A DNA stretch of 7,557 nt, taken from NCBI GenBank assembly GCA_964477295.1, contig CAYZEZ010000237.1:1-7557 (forward strand). Direction: 5' to 3'. This document shows, in pieces, positions 4,763-7,557 of this stretch. The position numbers were made by a program, and so were the translations under genes. The notes under the pieces were generated by a model, which had not been told where the DNA came from, did no database searches, and saw nothing but the letters and a program-made list of their open reading frames with translations. Positions within the stretch are counted from its first letter, which is position 1, and each line of letters opens with the position of its first letter. Source of the DNA: CAYZEZ01 sp964477295. Lineage in GTDB: Bacteria > Bacteroidota > Bacteroidia > Bacteroidales > SM23-62.

Positions 4763-7557
4763 TTCATCGCTACATGGGTTATTACAGGTTATGATCGATA
4801 TCCTTTTCTGTCCATCCATGATGATGGTGAACGGTTCCTTAAAACAGACGTGCCTGAAATAGCTGGTTTCCTTAACTACCTTCTGCAGGTTGATCTTATC
4901 CCAATCCACATAATCTAAATTGCCATCATGCTGGATAGAGAAATACCCCACATTCATGGAAGTCACATTATGAAAGAAATGGGAGCCCAATGAGGCATCG
5001 AGCGGAAATCCTTCCATGCTCATCTCAACAATCACCTTGGCATTGGAGATCTGCGGCCATGCTACCGGGATCCCTATAAACCGGTCCCGCGTACCCCATC
5101 GTCCCGGGCCCATGAGCACATACTGCCTGTTCTTCAATTTCAATGCAGCATTCAAAGATTCGATCTCGATGGCCATCTCCCTGGTTTTGGTACGGTCAAA
5201 GGCTTCCGGCTTCACAAAGATGATGTCTTTTATGTAATCTATCTTGCCATTCCCCATGCTCTTTTCTGCATATAGAATGATCTTATCCCTGTCCACCTCG
5301 TCCGGTTCGATATGATAATCCTCTGAACTGCCCACCAGCGGTTTTATCTGCAGCAGGTGAAACGAGGCTTTCCCGTTCTCATCTCTTTTCAGGTCAACGG
5401 CATATTCAATTTCAACCGCCGAACCGAGTGCCTCTTTGACCACCTCCAGGACAAGGTCAATTGCCTGGGCTAAAGGAACATATTCATATTTAAGGATATT
5501 GGCAAAGTTGACGATCCGCGGCCCGTCACGGTCCAGTCCTGGTATGATACTGTCATTATCCGCATTATATACCGAAGCACAATGTTTCAGTGTACCGTGC
5601 ATCTCGGCTTCACTTATGTCGAGTTTTTTCAGGGTGGCATCCTGTCCCTCAATCAGTGGCAAGAGCTCTTCATTGCTCATGTTCAGGGCATAGAAACAGA
5701 CCTGTGATCCTTTTAGCTGAACGGCAGGGGCGTTAACTTCCAGGTCGGGATACTTTGGTGAAAAACGATAGGCTTTTTCGCCTTCCACCACATACTGACC
5801 CAGCCCGACAGCTGCAACGGCAAATCCATCTTCCGGTTCCATCCTGGCCACAGGGTAATAGTTGTAGGACTGTGCTGTTCCGCTAATATGCGGATAGTAA
5901 TACTGCCCGAAGGGATTTCCGACAACTTCCTGGATCACAACAGCCATCTTTTCATCATCGACCTTGAAATTTACGGCTTCAAAATAATTCCTTGCATTAT
6001 CAGAATAGATGGAGGCATATACCAGCTTTATGGCATCCATGGCCCAATTAAGCCGTGTATTAAGGTTTTTGTGGTTATTCGGAAGGAGGTAGGTATTAAA
6101 TATCCCGGAGAAGGGCTGTGATGTACTGTCTTCCAGCAGGCTTGATGAACGGATGGCAATTGGCCTGACAAGCATTTTGAGCAGTGCACGTAACCTCTTC
6201 TCCAGTCCGTAAGAAAGCTTTGCATCCAGGAACCGCTTTTTGATTTCGCTGTATTCAATTCCCGAGAAAATAGTATCATGGAGGTTGTTGGCATCGAGGA
6301 ACAAATCAAATTCGTCGGTCCCGATCAGAAAGGTTACAGGTGTCCTGATGTTCAGGGTGGGAAGGATTTCGGAAAAATTAAGGTTATAAATAAGTGTATT
6401 AATGAACGACAGGCCTCTTCCTTTTCCACCCAGGGAACCATCTCCAAGGCTGACAATATTGGTCTCGTCGAGTATGGCTGTTTCTTCAAAATTGACAATC
6501 CTTCCGATATTTGTCTCGTTCCTGTATTTGGCGATCACATATTTCAGGTAGTTCCTGAACTCATCTGCTGTTTTAAAATCGGCTATCTTAACCGGCCGGA
6601 TCATTTTGGCTATCCTGATCTCGCCGCGGGCCATCAGCCATAAAGAAAAATGGTCTCTTTTCCCGTGATATATAAGCGATTCCGCCGGTATGGAATCAAT
6701 ATGGTTTTCAAATTCCTTTAACGAGTTCGCTTCCCCGATTGTTTTGCCTGTGGAATCTTTATACATGAAACTGCCGAAACCGAGATGCGTTTTAATAAAA
6801 GAACCGATATCCTGGCTGAGGCTTTCAGAGTTTTTGTTGATATAAAAGGACTTCATCTCGAATGCACGGTGCATGTTCTGCGTATCCGACGACTGGATGA
6901 CGGTGGGTATTCCCTGGTGAAGCGAACGAACCTGTTTTACAAGCTTAAAGCCGGCCTGGGGATCAAGTTTTCCATTCCGCTCAAATTCCACATCGGTGAT
7001 CACACAGAGCAGGTCATCCTTGTACTGGTCATAAATATCAATTGCCTGCTCATAGGTTGTGGCCAGGATAATTTTAGGACGGGCCCGCAGCCGGAGCACC
7101 TTGAAGAGATCGTCGGTACTTACATCATCAATTATCCTTTTGGTCTGCTCCAGCACCATACTGTACAGCAATGGCAGGTAGCGGGAATAATATTTCTCGG
7201 AATCTTCCACCAGGAGGATGATTTTCACCAGCCCCACTCTGGTATCATTCTCCAGGTTCACCTTATCTTCGAGCTGTTTGATCATGGCGAAGAAGATCTT
7301 CGAATCGCCGTTCCACACAAATACCCGGTCGATGAGTTCCAGGTACTTCGAGGTTTCCTTGAAACGGGAGATTTCGCGGTCGTTATTCAGCAGGACATAT
7401 ATCGGGATGAAGGGAAAATCTTTTTTTACTTTATCGGCGATGTCTAGGGGAGTTCTGCGGTCGTTGCCGATCATCAGGATGACCAGGTCGAAGTGCCTTG
7501 AATTCAGTTGTTCAAGAGCCTCCTCATACATGGAAACCCCGGTTACACGCGGCATCG
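4760..7557 (-). CDS. Dual-receiver, PEP synthase-type ATP-grasp protein, upstream paralog (5' end cut)
   Basis: The frame stays open to the right edge; 931 residues are visible from the first in-window Met (ATG at 7553-7555), which is used for numbering. That Met is probably internal: aligned on the receiver-1 site (M28 here, M92 in the neighbour), about 64 residues are missing, giving a full length near 995. Domains: rest of a degenerate receiver 1 (to about 100); receiver 2 (about 111-255) with E117/D118, D188, S222/S223 and K241; linker domain (about 257-360) with YHGKRDHFSLWLMAR (296-310); ATP-grasp (about 366-740) with GDGSLGGKGRG (K378), IAIRSSSLLED (R469), EIEY (E717) and LQIKP (Q736, K738); C-terminal domain (about 752-931) with GPGRWGTRD (816-824) and GSHFFHNVTS (857-866, H859). 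K738 replaces the Arg found in its paralog and in PPDK. No swivelling His domain or PEP TIM barrel follows. Ends with TAA, 3 nt before the next ATG. Same inferred role as its neighbour; substrate unknown. Confidence 0.84.
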   Translation of the reverse strand, partial: MPRVTGVSMYEEALEQLNSRHFDLVILMIGNDRRTPLDIADKVKKDFPFIPIYVLLNNDREISRFKETSKYLELIDRVFVWNGDSKIFFAMIKQLEDKVNLENDTRVGLVKIILLVEDSEKYYSRYLPLLYSMVLEQTKRIIDDVSTDDLFKVLRLRARPKIILATTYEQAIDIYDQYKDDLLCVITDVEFERNGKLDPQAGFKLVKQVRSLHQGIPTVIQSSDTQNMHRAFEMKSFYINKNSESLSQDIGSFIKTHLGFGSFMYKDSTGKTIGEANSLKEFENHIDSIPAESLIYHGKRDHFSLWLMARGEIRIAKMIRPVKIADFKTADEFRNYLKYVIAKYRNETNIGRIVNFEETAILDETNIVSLGDGSLGGKGRGLSFINTLIYNLNFSEILPTLNIRTPVTFLIGTDEFDLFLDANNLHDTIFSGIEYSEIKKRFLDAKLSYGLEKRLRALLKMLVRPIAIRSSSLLEDSTSQPFSGIFNTYLLPNNHKNLNTRLNWAMDAIKLVYASIYSDNARNYFEAVNFKVDDEKMAVVIQEVVGNPFGQYYYPHISGTAQSYNYYPVARMEPEDGFAVAAVGLGQYVVEGEKAYRFSPKYPDLEVNAPAVQLKGSQVCFYALNMSNEELLPLIEGQDATLKKLDISEAEMHGTLKHCASVYNADNDSIIPGLDRDGPRIVNFANILKYEYVPLAQAIDLVLEVVKEALGSAVEIEYAVDLKRDENGKASFHLLQIKPLVGSSEDYHIEPDEVDRDKIILYAEKSMGNGKIDYIKDIIFVKPEAFDRTKTREMAIEIESLNAALKLKNRQYVLMGPGRWGTRDRFIGIPVAWPQISNAKVIVEMSMEGFPLDASLGSHFFHNVTSMNVGYFSIQHDGNLDYVDWDKINLQKVVKETSYFRHVCFKEPFTIIMDGQKRISIITCNNPCSDE

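Noticed and set aside
6785..7447. A 220-codon open frame on the + strand opposite the upstream paralog
   Set aside because: It is antisense to the conserved receiver domains, its translation resembles no family, and the opposite strand is clearly coding.
7553..7555. ATG as the true start of the upstream paralog
   Set aside because: It would remove the first part of the receiver-1 domain that the paralog has, about 64 residues; the frame runs open to the window edge.

Overview
The window looks like a chromosomal segment of a Bacteroidota bacterium, probably of the Bacteroidales/Marinilabiliales type. The evidence is the gene families, start codons without a recognisable Shine-Dalgarno sequence, and an intergenic palindrome beginning GTCATCCCGAA, a type I recall from that phylum. 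The assignment is inferred from the sequence alone.

Layout, left to right. (1) Bases 1-212, + strand: the last 69 codons of threonine synthase (thrC). (2) Bases 213-274: a short convergent gap; it and the flanking gene ends carry nested inverted repeats. (3) Bases 275-1609, - strand: a complete hexameric-type glutamate dehydrogenase, closest in my recollection to the clostridial NAD+ enzyme. (4) Bases 1610-1780: a 171-nt gap containing a 105-bp palindromic element with a GC-rich core. (5) Bases 1781-4756 and 4760-7557, - strand: two tandem paralogous genes of about 990 codons, 3 nt apart. The upstream one (right-hand side) is cut by the window edge.

The paralogous pair is the main point of interest. 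Both proteins share one architecture: a receiver-like domain that has lost its phosphoacceptor Asp, a second receiver domain with all key residues, a linker domain of unknown function with an invariant His and a FSxWLxAR motif, an ATP-grasp domain of the PEP synthase/pyruvate phosphate dikinase N-terminal type with its ATP-binding residues kept, and a conserved C-terminal domain with GPGRWG and HFFxNxTS motifs. Neither the swivelling phosphohistidine domain nor the PEP-binding TIM barrel is present. They are therefore not ordinary PEP synthases; they look like response-regulator-controlled phosphotransferases with an unknown acceptor. Likely translational coupling, and differences between the copies, suggest they may work as a pair. 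Downstream on the same strand is glutamate dehydrogenase, which might place them near carbon/nitrogen control, but the palindrome in between argues against assuming one operon.

No tRNA, rRNA, CRISPR array, insertion sequence or prophage gene was seen.
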